From contig CAVTPU010000001.1 in NCBI GenBank assembly GCA_963736695.1, forward strand, positions 62,001 through 126,000: a DNA stretch of 64,000 nucleotides, given 5' to 3'. The translations under genes were made by a program, and so were the position numbers. Position 1 is the first letter of the stretch; each line of letters starts with the position of its first letter. Of this stretch, positions 24,427 to 34,703 are shown one piece after another. Source of the DNA: CAVTPU01 sp963736695 (lineage in GTDB: Bacteria > Actinomycetota > Actinomycetes > Mycobacteriales > Micromonosporaceae). The notes beneath the pieces are model-generated. The model had not been told where the DNA came from, did no database searches, and was given only the letters and a program-made list of their open reading frames with translations.

Positions 24427-25617
24427 ATGCACCGTTTAATATGTGATGTGGCAATTTCGGCATTTCAGCAGAAACCCGTCGCTGGCGAGACCGCTGCGAC
24501 ACAGAAACCACCAACACAGGGCTCGCCAACACCGAGTCCAACGACGCAGCGCTCCACGACGCACGGGCCCACGCGGCACTATGGTCTCGACGCGCTGCGG
24601 GTCGTGGCGATCTGCGGCGTCGTCGCCATCCACACCTTCGGCTTGATCGTGTCCAACCGTTCACTCCGCGGCACCCCGACGTGGTGGGTGGCGACCGCCG
24701 TCGACCTCGGCGCGATATGGGCGGTGCCGGTCTTCGTCATGATCAGTGGCGCGCTCAACTTGGCGCCCCGCGCACACGCGGCCGGACCCGCCGCGTTCTA
24801 TCGGCGACGCCTCGGCCGCATCCTGCCCGCGCTCATCGTGTGGCACCTGGTCTATCTGCTGGGCGTTCGACTGGTTCTGCGCGGCGAGCACCTCACCACG
24901 GCGTACGTGGCTCGGTTGTTTATTGACGCGAAGGTCTTCACCGCGCTGTATTTCTTTTGGCTAATCGTCGGGCTCTATCTCATCGCACCCGTGTTGGCGG
25001 CGTTTCTCACCGGTGGGGGTCGTCGCCGGACTCTCGCGACGGCCGGGATCGCCCTGGGATTCACCGTGATCGTGTTCGCCACTCCGGGTGTCACGAGCCT
25101 CGCCGGCTTTCCCCGTCCGATGAACCTCACCATGTGGACCATGTGGTGGCCGTACGTCGGATTTTTCCTCGCGGGGTGGGCGTTGCACCGCACGGTGTTG
25201 AGCACGCGCGGAATCGTGGTCACGGCGGGTGTCGCCGTCGCGGCGTTCGTCGAGATCCTGTGGCAATATGGCACGGCCCCGGCCCACCGGCTGCTGCAGG
25301 CGATCGCGCCGGTCAGCTATCTCGGCGCGGTGGTGACGGTCGCCGCGCTCTGCGTCTTCGTCGCGGCGGTGAGCGTCGGCGCCCGGATCACCCTGTCGCC
25401 GCGAGCGGAGCGGGTTCTCGTGCGGTTGTCGGATGCGTCGTTCGGCGTGTTCATCGTCCACTTGCTGTTCCTCGAACTGGTGCGCCACTGGTTTCCCGCC
25501 GTGGCGCAGGGCCGGTCGCTGCCGGCGGTGGCCGCCGCCTACGTCGTGGTTGTCGCCTGTTCGTTCGCGCTCTCCATGGTCGTGGCGAAGATCCCATATC
25601 TGCGTACGGTGTTGTAG
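24427..25617 (+). CDS. acyltransferase family 3 membrane protein (OafA/YrhL-like)
   Basis: A 396-residue integral membrane protein with about ten helices after a 50-residue Thr/Pro-rich cytosolic N-terminus. The family landmarks are GLDALRVVAICGVVAIHTFG (catalytic-type His in helix 1), VPVFVMISGALN, YRRRLGRILPALIVWHLVYL and FGVFIVHLLFLELV. Members move acyl groups (acetyl, succinyl) onto sugars, peptidoglycan or lipids across the membrane. No glycan genes are adjacent, so the acceptor is unknown. The exact start is uncertain because no good ribosome binding site precedes the ATG. Confidence 0.85.
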   Translation: MHRLICDVAISAFQQKPVAGETAATQKPPTQGSPTPSPTTQRSTTHGPTRHYGLDALRVVAICGVVAIHTFGLIVSNRSLRGTPTWWVATAVDLGAIWAVPVFVMISGALNLAPRAHAAGPAAFYRRRLGRILPALIVWHLVYLLGVRLVLRGEHLTTAYVARLFIDAKVFTALYFFWLIVGLYLIAPVLAAFLTGGGRRRTLATAGIALGFTVIVFATPGVTSLAGFPRPMNLTMWTMWWPYVGFFLAGWALHRTVLSTRGIVVTAGVAVAAFVEILWQYGTAPAHRLLQAIAPVSYLGAVVTVAALCVFVAAVSVGARITLSPRAERVLVRLSDASFGVFIVHLLFLELVRHWFPAVAQGRSLPAVAAAYVVVVACSFALSMVVAKIPYLRTVL

Positions 25618-25682
25618 TCCCCTCGCGACGACCGGCTTCGGGCGACGTTGGGTTGTCACACGGGTGCCCTACGATCCTCGGC

Positions 25683-28083
25683 ATGACCGACTCCCCCGCG
25701 CCCCTGCGGTTGTCCTTCGCCGACGCCGATGCCCGCGTCGACGGCGCGCTATCGGCCGCCTTTGAGGGCGACTATCGCGATGTCGTGCTCTTCGATGGAG
25801 ATCTCACCGTCGATGGCGATTTCCTGAGCGCGCTCGAGGCGATGGGGGCGGGCGACGCCGACATCATCGCGGTCGCCGGCGATCTGACCGTCGACGGGCC
25901 GATCGCGCTCTATGAGACGACGCCGGGGCTGTGGGTCGGCGGCCGCACCCGGGGGGAGACGCTGGAGGGTGGCGACTGCGAGATCTACATCGGCGAGGGC
26001 GAGTTCACCTATCTCGTCTACGGCTACTACAACGACGGCATTCTCGAGACCGGCACCGTGCGGGTCCCCTGGGTGGTCAACGACAACCATGACCTGCGGG
26101 TGAGCGCGTCCGACGCGAAGATGGTGGACAACCACGGCGACGACGATGACGACGCCGACTTCGACCGGTCGAACATCGCCGCGTCTTTCGTCCCCGAGGT
26201 GGTCGACCCGAAATACGACAACATCAGGGTCGACGTGTTCCTCGAACGGCTGCGAGCCGGGCAGCCGGTGCTGAGTGAGGGCGCCCGCACCGTGGTGGAG
26301 GCGACCCTTGACGTGGTCGCTGTGGCCGCGGCCGAGCGCCGCACCGAGCTCGACCTGACCGGCCGCAAACTCAGCCAGTTTCCCACCGGCGTTCTCGCCA
26401 TGCCATGGCTGAAGAAGCTCATCCTCGACGACAACCCCATCGGGGAGCTACCCGACGAGATCGGCGCACTCTCCGACCTCGAGTTCCTCTCCGTACGTTC
26501 GTGTGGTTTGGCCGCCCTACCCGAGTCGATCGGGCGCCTGTCGAAGCTTCGCGTGCTGCGGATCGACCACAACGGGCGCTACGAGTTCCCCAAAGACAGG
26601 ATCGAGATCGTTTATCGGCCGATGAGCCTGCCCGACTCGATCGGCGACCTCTCCGGCCTGGAAGAGCTCCACGTCTGCCAGCTGTCCTACAAACCGATCA
26701 GCGACACACTGCTTCCCGAGCTCACCCCGTTTGTGTTGCCCGAATCGGTCGGACGACTGCCTCGCCTGCGCCGGCTCCTCGCCGACCACACGAACGTCGT
26801 CCTGCCGGCCAGCCTGGCCGGCTCGCGGAGTCTGCGCGAGGTCAGCATGGGCGGCACCAGCTCGGCTTATCTCCGGCGTTTTCCCGAAAGGCTCACCCAG
26901 GCGCCGCACATCACCACGCTCAATCTCAGTGGCAACTACTTCGACGAGATCCCGCCCAGCCTGCTCAACCTGACCGAGTTGGAGGAGCTCAACCTCAACG
27001 ACTCCCTCGCGCTGGTCAAGGCCCCACTGCCCGACCTCTCCCGGCTTCCCGCCCTCCGGGTGTTGCGGCTCAACGGGCTCAGCGGCCACACCAGAGTGCC
27101 GGCCCCCCCACACTCGTTGCTGCGTGGGCTGTTCGCGATGAACCTGACCAGGCTCGAGGAACTCTCCATCGACCGGTGGGGCGACTCGGACAAAGGCGGC
27201 CGCACGCGGCTGACCGCCGACATCATCGCCGGCATCGGATCGCTGCGCACCCTCACGAGGCTCGATCTGTCGTTCAACGGACTCACGAGCCTGCCCGACG
27301 ACTTCTACACCCTGCCCAACCTGACGTGGATCGACCTGCGCTACAACGCGCTGCCCCGAGATGTGCGGCAACGCGTCGCCGCCGCCTATCCGAACGCCCA
27401 CATCGACTTCCGCGACCAGGGCGGAGCCGACAACGCGGCCGAACGCAAAGCCGCCCGGGCGGTCAGTTCCGTGATCGCCGACGCCAACACGCTGCGCGAC
27501 CAGCGGCGCTTCGCCGACGCCCTCGCCGCCTATGACGCGGCCATCGCCCAGTTCACCGACGGTTCGGTCGACTCGCCAAACGCGTTGCTCTACGCCCACT
27601 ACGGCAAACTGTGGATCCACAGCACACTGAGCCGCGACACCGAGCTCACCGCGGCCGATCGCGCCGACCACGCCCTCTCCGGTGTCATCGTGGGAGAGGA
27701 GTGCCTGCGCCTGGTTCCCCCGGTCTGGACGATCTTCCACTTCACCGACGAAGGACAGTTTCAGCGGGAGGTCGTCTGCGACGCCACCAACCACATCGCG
27801 TGGCAGGCCGTCGTCGCCGACCCGCCGGCCGATCAGGCGACCCTCGAGCTACGCGCTCGAACTCATCGAGCGCGGAGTCGCCTGCGCGGACGGCATCCGG
27901 CACGTCTCTCTTCACGACACCCACGCCCGGGTGCTGCTCGCCCTCGGCCGCGACGACGAGGCGTGGCGGGTCGTGCACCGGGCACTCGCGCTGGACTCCA
28001 CATTCAAGGCACTCCACGACCTCAAGGCCGACCCGCGCTATCGGTCGTGGATCGCCCAGGGTGGGACGGCGCGGCTACGATGA
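25683..28083 (+). pseudogene. leucine-rich repeat protein with TPR-like tail, one frameshift
   Basis: From ATG 25683 the frame encodes an acidic N-domain with parallel-strand units (DVVLFDGDLTVDGDF, DIIAVAGDLTVDG). Leucine-rich repeats follow at about residues 220-570 (LKKLILDDNPIGELPDEIG, ITTLNLSGNYFDEIPPSL, LTRLDLSFNGLTSLPDDFY), then a TPR-like helical tail. Near 27849 the frame changes: the tail continues one frame over as YALELIERGVACADGIRHVS to the stop at 28083. Removing one base there restores a protein of about 799 residues. The rest is intact, so a sequence error is more likely than decay. The function is probably protein binding. Confidence 0.75.
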
Positions 28084-28122
28084 CCCGAGTCGATGCCATC
28101 CCCGGCGATTCGAAGGGTTCCC

Positions 28123-29100
28123 ATGGCCACCGTGACCCCCCGCCCTCGCCCCGACCGAGTCATTGTCTCCGACAACCTGATGCGGCTCATCGTCGCGATC
28201 TTCGTCGTGCCGGCACCGTTTGAGGTCATCATCGGACTCGTCACCCGCGAGTCCTACGACTTCGCTCGCCTCGCTATCATCGGCGGCGCGCTCGGCCTGT
28301 TCGCCCTGATCGCGGGGCTGGGACGCAGCCAACGCATCCACGCGCAGTCCATCGTCGGCTTCTATCTCGCGCTCGCCGGCGCGGCCATCACCGCGTTCGG
28401 TGTCGCGGTCACCTTCTGGGGCCAAGACGTCGTCGGCGCCACCCGATGGTCGCCGACCGTGGAGATGACCGTGAGCGCATTGGCGCCCTCATGCGGACTG
28501 CTGCTCATCGCGTCGGGGCTCTATCTCATCCGGGAACGGCGGCAGCGGGTTCGCGAGGAACTGGATACCCCGCCGCCGCCGACTATCGGCTCACCTCGGC
28601 CTCTGCGAATCAACGAGAACAACGCCGCGCTGTGGCAGTCGGATCACTTCGCCACCCGGCCGGGCGCCGGAAGCATCGTGGCGGTGTGCAAGGCGCACCT
28701 GAGCACAGATGACCTGCACTACGTGGCCTACTACACCAACGACGACCGGTGCCTGTTCTATCTCGACTATCTCGATGACGACGAGTTGGCGCACTTCGAC
28801 GTCGTCGACAGGGCCGAGCGACGGCGGCTCTATGAGCAGCACGGTCGGCACCTGAAATCTCTCACCATGAAACTTGACGAACGACTGCGCACCATCGACA
28901 GCGGACTGATAGTGCGGCTCGTGCTCGACGTCGAGAAGGGTTCGCTGTTTCTCTACAATCTCAAGCGCGACGGATTTCTGCTCGGCGTCACCCTCGACCA
29001 GAGCAAGGTCGACCCCACCGATCGAAAGCTGTCGACCCTCGCCAATGAGATTCTGCAGGTGCGAGGCGGTCGGCCCGACGACGACTTCTATCGAAACTGA
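28123..29100 (+). CDS. membrane protein of unknown function with cytosolic domain
   Basis: A 325-residue protein from ATG 28123, supported by AAGGG six bases upstream. About four membrane helices lie in the first 140 residues (LMRLIVAIFVVPAPFEVIIG, LAIIGGALGLFALIAGL, IVGFYLALAGAAITAFGVAV, LAPSCGLLLIASGLYLI). A soluble domain of about 180 residues rich in Asp and Tyr follows (YVAYYTNDDRCLFYLDYLDD, LVLDVEKGSLFLYNL). No family was recognised. It starts 39 bases after the leucine-rich gene and may be cotranscribed. Confidence 0.6.
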   Translation: MATVTPRPRPDRVIVSDNLMRLIVAIFVVPAPFEVIIGLVTRESYDFARLAIIGGALGLFALIAGLGRSQRIHAQSIVGFYLALAGAAITAFGVAVTFWGQDVVGATRWSPTVEMTVSALAPSCGLLLIASGLYLIRERRQRVREELDTPPPPTIGSPRPLRINENNAALWQSDHFATRPGAGSIVAVCKAHLSTDDLHYVAYYTNDDRCLFYLDYLDDDELAHFDVVDRAERRRLYEQHGRHLKSLTMKLDERLRTIDSGLIVRLVLDVEKGSLFLYNLKRDGFLLGVTLDQSKVDPTDRKLSTLANEILQVRGGRPDDDFYRN

Positions 29101-29139
29101 TCCGTTCCTCCACATCTCGACGATCGGAGCCCACCGGCT

Positions 29140-30198
29140 GTGTTGACGGCGATCACCCGACTGCCGCTGCGGATTCGACTCCTCGTGGTCGTCCTCGGGT
29201 GCTGGTTGCTGGCCTGGGCGTTCGGGCTGCGCGGGGTCGACGGATCGGGCGCCTATCGTTATGCCACCGCGGCGTTGCTCACGGTCGGGCTGTTCGCCAG
29301 CACGCTCGGCATCGACCTGGCCTCTGCCCGCGAACACCGCCGGCTCATCCTCTCGGCCGTCACCGTCGGCGTGCTCGCCAAGGCCGCCATCATCGGCGCG
29401 GTCCTCTATCTCGCCACCCACGACCCGCTTTTTCTCGTGCTCGCGGTCGCGGTGGCGCAGATCGACCCGCTGTCCGTCTCCACCCTCATGGGCGATGGCC
29501 GCATGTCGCCCCGGGTCAAGACGATCCTCGCCTCGTGGGCGTCGTTCGACGACCCGATCACCGTCATCCTCGTCGTCTACGCCTCGGCTATCGCCACCGG
29601 CTCGTTCGGACTCAACCCGGCGACCGGTGGGCCGGAGGCCGGGGGCAACCCACTTCTCGTGTACGGGCTCGATCTTGGTTTAAATCTCGCCTTCGCGGGT
29701 CTGGCCTATCTCGCCTGGCGCGCGCTGCGGCGACGGCCCGGACCGCTGGCGGTCGCGCTCGGCCTCCTTGCGGCGCTGGCGGTGTGGCAGTTCCTCATGC
29801 TCGGCGTCGCGATCGCTGGACTATTCGTGCGGCCGAGGTGGCTCGAACCCATCGTCGGCCGGGTGACCGACTGGGCTCTGCTGATCTCCGGCGCGCTCCT
29901 CGGACTGCTTCTCGTCAACGGCGTGAACCTCGGCGCGGGCATCCTGCTCGGAGTCGTGGCGTTCGTCGCCCAGATCCCCGTCGCCCTGCTGCTCACCCGG
30001 GGCCTGAGCCGCACGGAACGCGTGCACCTCGCACTGGCCCAGCAGAACGGGATCACCGCGATCATTCTGGCGTTGCGCCTGGAGACCCTCTATTCGGGAG
30101 TCGTCGCCGTGATCGCGCCGGCGATCGTCGCGACCAACGTGACGTATTTTCTCGCCAACTGGCTCGCCGATCGCACCCGGCGCACACCCACCAGTTGA
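29140..30198 (+). CDS. sodium/proton antiporter-like membrane protein
   Basis: A 352-residue protein with about ten to eleven membrane helices. Two helix breaks carry acidic residues as in cation/proton antiporters: VAQIDPLSVSTLMGDGRMS in the middle of one helix, and ILASWASFDDPITVILVV in the next, comparable with the TDP and ND/DD motifs of the CPA superfamily. It is shorter than typical NhaP proteins (12 helices plus tail). Transport of a monovalent cation in exchange for protons is the likely role. It starts with GTG and stands in the same direction as the preceding membrane protein gene. Confidence 0.7.
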   Translation: MLTAITRLPLRIRLLVVVLGCWLLAWAFGLRGVDGSGAYRYATAALLTVGLFASTLGIDLASAREHRRLILSAVTVGVLAKAAIIGAVLYLATHDPLFLVLAVAVAQIDPLSVSTLMGDGRMSPRVKTILASWASFDDPITVILVVYASAIATGSFGLNPATGGPEAGGNPLLVYGLDLGLNLAFAGLAYLAWRALRRRPGPLAVALGLLAALAVWQFLMLGVAIAGLFVRPRWLEPIVGRVTDWALLISGALLGLLLVNGVNLGAGILLGVVAFVAQIPVALLLTRGLSRTERVHLALAQQNGITAIILALRLETLYSGVVAVIAPAIVATNVTYFLANWLADRTRRTPTS

Positions 30199-30252
30199 GG
30201 TCCGGCGCCGTTGTCCGCCGGCAGTGACCGTCGGGGCGCTTCGACGGCGAGA

Positions 30253-30283
30253 TTGACGGGAAAACTCTACCTATGTAGAGTTT
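30253..30283 (+). promoter_or_regulatory. promoter with palindromic operator, leaderless start
   Basis: TTGACG (30253-30258) and TAGAGT (30276-30281) are spaced by 17 bases and end seven bases before the GTG at 30288, so the transcript probably starts at the start codon. The inverted repeat AAACTCTAC (30262-30270) with GTAGAGTTT (30275-30283) covers the spacer and the -10 element, the classical position for a repressor. The encoded PadR protein is the likely binder. Confidence 0.7.
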
Positions 30284-30287
30284 CCCC

Positions 30288-30611
30288 GTGGCACGTGATC
30301 CGTTTAGCTCACCCCAGACCGCGTCGGTGCTCGTGGCGTTTCTCGCCGACCCCATGCAATGGCGATATGGCTATGACCTGGCCCGAGAGACTGGGCTGAA
30401 GTCGGGGACGCTCTATCCCATCCTCGCCCGTCTGGCCGACCGCGAGTTTCTCGAACGCCAGTGGGAGCAGGACCCGCCTGGCGGCAAACCTCCACGACAC
30501 CTCTATCGCCTGACCGTGACCGGCCTACAGCTCGCGGGACAGGCCACGGCCCGCAGCCACACCAACTCTCGGACGAACACAGCGGTCCGACTGGGCCTGG
30601 AAGGAGCATGA
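30288..30611 (+). CDS. PadR family transcriptional regulator
   Basis: A 107-residue regulator with the PadR winged helix: SVLVAFLADPMQWRYGYDLA, LKSGTLYPILARLADREFLE, then the wing (GKPPRHLYRLTVTGLQLAG). It has only a short C-terminal helix, as in the small PadR subgroup. Its stop overlaps the start region of the membrane protein gene that follows, the usual arrangement of PadR with a membrane protein it controls. A palindrome covers its own promoter. Confidence 0.88.
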   Translation: MARDPFSSPQTASVLVAFLADPMQWRYGYDLARETGLKSGTLYPILARLADREFLERQWEQDPPGGKPPRHLYRLTVTGLQLAGQATARSHTNSRTNTAVRLGLEGA

Positions 30612-31219
30612 TGTCGCAACACGCCGAAGGCTGGTTGACCCGGATGGCGGTCGCTCAGCTACATCGCGCAGCGCAGCGTCGGGCCGAGACCGATCCTGAG
30701 TGGAGCGCGGCGATAGTCGCTGAACTGCCGAGCGTACCCGCGGGCAGCAGCCGGTTCGCCTGGGCCCTCGGCGGACTGTGGTTTCTGATCGTGCACCGCC
30801 CAGCCCTGCTGCACCGGTCCGGAACACGCCTGTCCCGACTCTTCGCCCTGGGCGGCGTCGCGTGGACCGCGATGTGGATCACGGTGTTTGTTAGCTCCAT
30901 CGTGGACGACGCTCCGGACATCCCGATTGGTCACGGCACGTGGCTTGTCGCCGCACACGCGGCCGTGTTAGCGCTCTTCGTTCTCGCGTTGTGGCGTCCG
31001 ATTCTGGCCACGATGTTCGCGTTGCCCGCCGTGGCGTGGCTCACAGCGGTGGTCAACAGTCCCGTCGACATCAACGGCAATCGCCTCGAATCCAGCGTCG
31101 AACTCGTCATAACGTTGGCCCTATTCACTCTGCCTCTCGCGCTGTTCTTCGGCGCGATAGCTGTCACTGCGGCGAGCCAACCGTCGGAGGTCGCGGAACG
31201 GGCACCCCAGCGACGCTGA
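30611..31219 (+). CDS. membrane protein paired with PadR
   Basis: About 202 residues. AAGGAG (30601-30606) favours the ATG at 30611; the ATG at 30608 is too close. A basic cytosolic N-terminus (RMAVAQLHRAAQRRAETDPEW) precedes about four membrane helices (FAWALGGLWFLIVH, GGVAWTAMWITVFVSSIV, LVAAHAAVLALFVLALW, ELVITLALFTLPLALFFGAI). The start with repeated Arg/Glu resembles membrane proteins often encoded after PadR genes. The function is unknown; regulation by the PadR protein through the shared promoter is likely. Confidence 0.7.
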   Translation: MSQHAEGWLTRMAVAQLHRAAQRRAETDPEWSAAIVAELPSVPAGSSRFAWALGGLWFLIVHRPALLHRSGTRLSRLFALGGVAWTAMWITVFVSSIVDDAPDIPIGHGTWLVAAHAAVLALFVLALWRPILATMFALPAVAWLTAVVNSPVDINGNRLESSVELVITLALFTLPLALFFGAIAVTAASQPSEVAERAPQRR

Positions 31220-31254
31220 CCACCGGGGTCTTGTCTCGCGACCGCCGCACACAT

Positions 31255-31842
31255 TCAGTCGTGGCGGCTGCGCCGGCGGTGGCGCCGATAAGCGACCATC
31301 GCCGGCGCAGCCGCGAACACTAGCGCGGCGGGCACCTGACTCGCTGAGGCCTCACCGAACAGCCACAAAGACTTCGCCCCGGAGAACCGTGCGTCGGCGG
31401 ACATGCTGATGCGCGCCGTCGCAGCCCCGGACCGGTCCCGCACCATCGCGTTTCGGTCGAACCATCCCAGCTCAACAGCGGCTAATGGCCCACCGTCACT
31501 GATGTCCAGGCGCATTCCGGTTAGACCCCACCGTGAGACGATGCACCCGATCCGCCGCCCAGCCTCATCGCCCACGACGACATCACCCGAGCGCGTCGCG
31601 CTCACAGTCAGCCGCACCCGGCCACCGACCCTGACCAATGCCAGGCTCGTCGTCACGTCATCGGCCGGCCCGAAGACGGCCACATGCGCCCCCGCCGCGT
31701 CGAAGACGTCATAGGAGATAGGCCGCCGATATGACCATCGGATCTCCTGAAACGTGCACCAATGCCCCATCGGGATCGGACGCCTGCCGCCCAGCACGTC
31801 GTCGAACGCCGCCACGTTTTGTTCCGCCCGCCCATCGGTCAT
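31255..31842 (-). CDS. protein of unknown function, beta-rich
   Basis: A 195-residue protein. Most of it is predicted to be beta strands (RPISYDVFDAAGAHVAVFGP, GRRIGCIVSRWGLTGMRLDI, AVELGWFDRNAMVRDRSG), a pattern like the tubby/LURP-one-related or scramblase-like fold, but no diagnostic motif allows a firm call. Near the C-terminus lies one hydrophobic segment (QVPAALVFAAAPAMVAY) followed by a basic end (RRHRRRSR), so a tail anchor is possible. The function is unknown. Confidence 0.55.
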   Translation of the reverse strand: MTDGRAEQNVAAFDDVLGGRRPIPMGHWCTFQEIRWSYRRPISYDVFDAAGAHVAVFGPADDVTTSLALVRVGGRVRLTVSATRSGDVVVGDEAGRRIGCIVSRWGLTGMRLDISDGGPLAAVELGWFDRNAMVRDRSGAATARISMSADARFSGAKSLWLFGEASASQVPAALVFAAAPAMVAYRRHRRRSRHD

Positions 31843-31890
31843 GGCCGGATCCTATGCCGGGCGACAGGCGGGCGGCTGCGTCAGCGCGGA

Positions 31891-33895
31891 TCAGCCGCTC
31901 GCCTCGGCCTCGCGTCTCAACGCCGGCCCCAGCAGGGTGACGAGATCATCACGATGATAGTAGTCGATGGCCTTGGCAAGGCTGAAACTCCGTTCACCGT
32001 CCGGTGTGGATGGATCGACGCCGGCGTCGAGCAGTGCACTGAAACACCTCGATGGGCGCACCGACCGCCATCGCCATATGAATCGGCGGCCGCCCATATT
32101 CGGTGTTTCCCAGAGTCGCCCCGGCCGCCAACAGCCACGGCACAATGACCGACGCGTCGACGGCGCGCATGAGGTGCGACGGCGCACAACCGTAGTAGTC
32201 CCTGAGCGACGGGTCCGCTCCGGCGTCGAGCAGGGCCCGGACAACCGGGGCCGCCGCACCGCCGTCCATCAGAACCTGATGCAAGGGCGTGCGGTCGTGA
32301 CTGTCGCGGGCGTTGGGGTCCAGTCCGGTGGCGACCAACCGTGGCACCAGGTCGGGAATCTCCACGCAGGCGGCCAGATGCAGCAGCGTGCGACCTCGCC
32401 AGTCGCGGACCCCGACCAGGTCAATGCCTGCGGCCAGATAGCGCTCGATTTCGGCGACGTCACCGTGCATGATGGCGCGCAGCAGATCGGTCCGGACCTG
32501 CCGCAGCGGTCTCGGCAACCAGGGCTGGTTCGGCTCATCATCGTCGTCATAGTCGCCATTGCCCGGTCGACCGGCCGACACCCAGTTCCAGGCCCTGACA
32601 ACCCCGAAACAGCCGGCAACCTCACCGCCCAGCGCCTCCAGCACCTCCTCCCGTTGGGACTCCTCGACATCGTGTCCGAGCGCAGTGAGCGAGCCCTCGC
32701 GCCAACCCACCTTGTGCCACTCGCCACGACAGCGCACCGGGATCGTGACCGGAATCTTCCCGACCGGCTCCGGGGCGTCCGTGACGTCCGTGTCCAGGTG
32801 AGGGAAGAGCGCCCCGCGCACCAGCGGATGCAGGGCGTTCGGAGCGATTCGACCGTGACGCAACAGTTCCAGGTCGACGCTGCGACTCCACCACGCCGAC
32901 GTGATGGGGGCCGCCTCCGGCGCGCCTTTCTTGCTCATATCGTGGATGGCGAGGGTGAACGACCCGCCCGGCTCGGGCATGAGCACGAGGGCGGGCGAAC
33001 TATAAGGAGTGCGGGTTGGGTCGGCGATCCGCACGAGTTGTGCGTCGTCGACCGTGAATGATTGGAGCGCTCGAAGCAAAACGTTCGGCACGCACGGCAG
33101 GCGTCGGGTGACCCAGTAGTCCCCATACCACCGGACGTTTTTGGCGAGGCTAGGCGGAAGTGTGATGTCGGCGGTCACGCCAACCGCGGCCCACGCCTCG
33201 ACGACCTGGTCGCGATCCCACAAGGTCGTGACCCACTCGGTGACGGCCGCCGGATCGCTGCCTTCTGGTTGGGTGGTGGGCAACTCGGCTGGGTCGAGCA
33301 GCCGGCCGTCCGGCGCGTGAAACGGGATTCGCTCGCCGCCGCCGACCCATTGGCGCAGTCCGCCCGCGTGTTCGTCGTGCCACAGATGCCGCGTCAGGTC
33401 CCATCTGTGCTCTCGGCCCGCCCGGGACTCGATCTTCTCGACACGCAGCGTGAGCCGTTGCGGCCGGTCGACCAGATCCGGCGTGGTGACAGTGAGAGCC
33501 AGCTCCTCGTCCGCGCCAGATGTCGCATAAGTGCTGACAATCACCGACGTGTTCGGGGCGAGATGCCCGGTGCCGGTGGCGGTATGACGCGGCATGTGCC
33601 ACCGGACGAGGTCGGGCACGAGGTGCTGGAGATCCTCGCTGACCTGGGCGGCGATCTGCGTCCCGTGCTCGTTGGCCACGTCCGCGAGATCGAAACGCAC
33701 GTCCATCATCGCGGCGGCGCAGGCACCCGCCCAGTCGCCGGAACGGCGGCGCGCGGTCGCTTGTTCGATCATGGCGACGGGCACGCCATGCCGGCGGGCG
33801 ACCTGCCACACGGCGGCATGCGCGGCACCGAACGTTGGCGGCAGCGGACGTCGGATGCGTGTCGTTGACCTGCTCACCGCACGGGACACTATCAC
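31891..33895 (-). pseudogene. ankyrin-repeat protein, one frameshift near the 3' end
   Basis: The first frame encodes 633 codons. A unique domain of about 460 residues without known motif is followed by ankyrin repeats (DLLRAIMHGDVAEIERYLAA, GRTLLHLAACVEIPDLVPRL, DRTPLHQVLMDGGAAAPVVR, ALLDAGADPSLRDYYGCAPS). Near 32038 the repeat VGAPIEVFQ continues one frame over as ALLDAGVDPSTPDGERSFSL and ends at 31891. Removal of one base restores about 667 residues. The downstream part still encodes a good ankyrin unit, so decay is recent or the base is an error. Ankyrin repeats imply protein binding. Confidence 0.75.
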
Positions 33896-33983
33896 CAGGG
33901 CATTCTGCCACCATATGCGTTGATGACGATCACCTCGTTTATCTTCGATTTATCCTGCTCAGACCCTCCATTTAGGGGTTACG

Positions 33984-34703
33984 ATGCCTCTCATGTCGAG
34001 TGGTTCGAGCAGCGGAGTCACCGCCGTCACTGTCGGTCTGCTCATGGTTACCGCAGCCGTGATCGCGTTCGCCGCGCTTCCGGACAGTGACAGCGACCAC
34101 TGGTCACAGCGGCCCGGTGTCGCACACACCGTGTCGCCGGACGCCGATGTGACTGCGATGAGTGATCTCAATGACCCGTCGGCGACCGACCCCGACGCAC
34201 CGGCCGTCGCGACCACGCCGCCCGCCACAACGGGCTCGAGTTCGACACGCTCGAAGAAGCCGCCCACCCCTCGGCCTTCCACCGTCACGGCCACGGCGTC
34301 GAAGCCGGCCGTGCCCGGGACGCGCGGCGACTTGGCGATCACTTATCTGGGGCGGTGCCTCCTCTCCCGCTCCACGAACGGCGACTATCTCTTCACGCCT
34401 AACCTCACCGTCACCTGGACAAAAGGGTTGGCCTTCATCCCGAACAACCTGCGACTGCGGTTCGCCAACAGCTCGCAGACGATCCGCTTGGTGGGCGCGG
34501 GCAACAACGGTCCGCAGTTCCGCATCCCCAACGGGGACGGCTATCTCGGCCGGACGATCGGCGTCATGATCGAGGTCGACATCAGCGGAGAGGTCCCCGA
34601 ACTCAGTGAGACGAACAATCACATCTTGATGGCGGTTCCATTTCCGGCACCGCCGGCGCCGACGAAAGCCGTCGAGCCGAAGTGCTACGTCGCCGGAGGC
34701 TGA
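33984..34703 (+). CDS. surface-exposed protein with CARDB-like domain
   Basis: A 239-residue protein. An N-terminal hydrophobic helix (VTAVTVGLLMVTAAVIAFAA, about residues 12-31) serves as signal or anchor. A Ser/Thr/Pro/Asp-rich linker of about 75 residues suits a cell wall spacer. The C-terminal domain has a sequence of strands ending VDISGEVPELSETNNHILMA, the E-x-N-N signature of CARDB-like adhesion or ligand-binding domains. The AGGGG at 33974 supports the start. The 3' end overlaps the converging gene by 19 bases. The ligand is unknown. Confidence 0.65.
   Translation: MPLMSSGSSSGVTAVTVGLLMVTAAVIAFAALPDSDSDHWSQRPGVAHTVSPDADVTAMSDLNDPSATDPDAPAVATTPPATTGSSSTRSKKPPTPRPSTVTATASKPAVPGTRGDLAITYLGRCLLSRSTNGDYLFTPNLTVTWTKGLAFIPNNLRLRFANSSQTIRLVGAGNNGPQFRIPNGDGYLGRTIGVMIEVDISGEVPELSETNNHILMAVPFPAPPAPTKAVEPKCYVAGG

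Noticed and set aside
24206..24439. Plus-strand frame starting in repeat copy 1
   Set aside because: Only the repeat part resembles the frames at copies 2 and 3; the remaining sequence is unrelated and overlaps the acyltransferase start.
24957..25682. A long open frame that would extend the leucine-rich protein by 242 residues at the N-terminus
   Set aside because: It reads through the acyltransferase gene in another frame and is Arg/Gly-rich shadow sequence; the ATG at 25683 begins the real protein.
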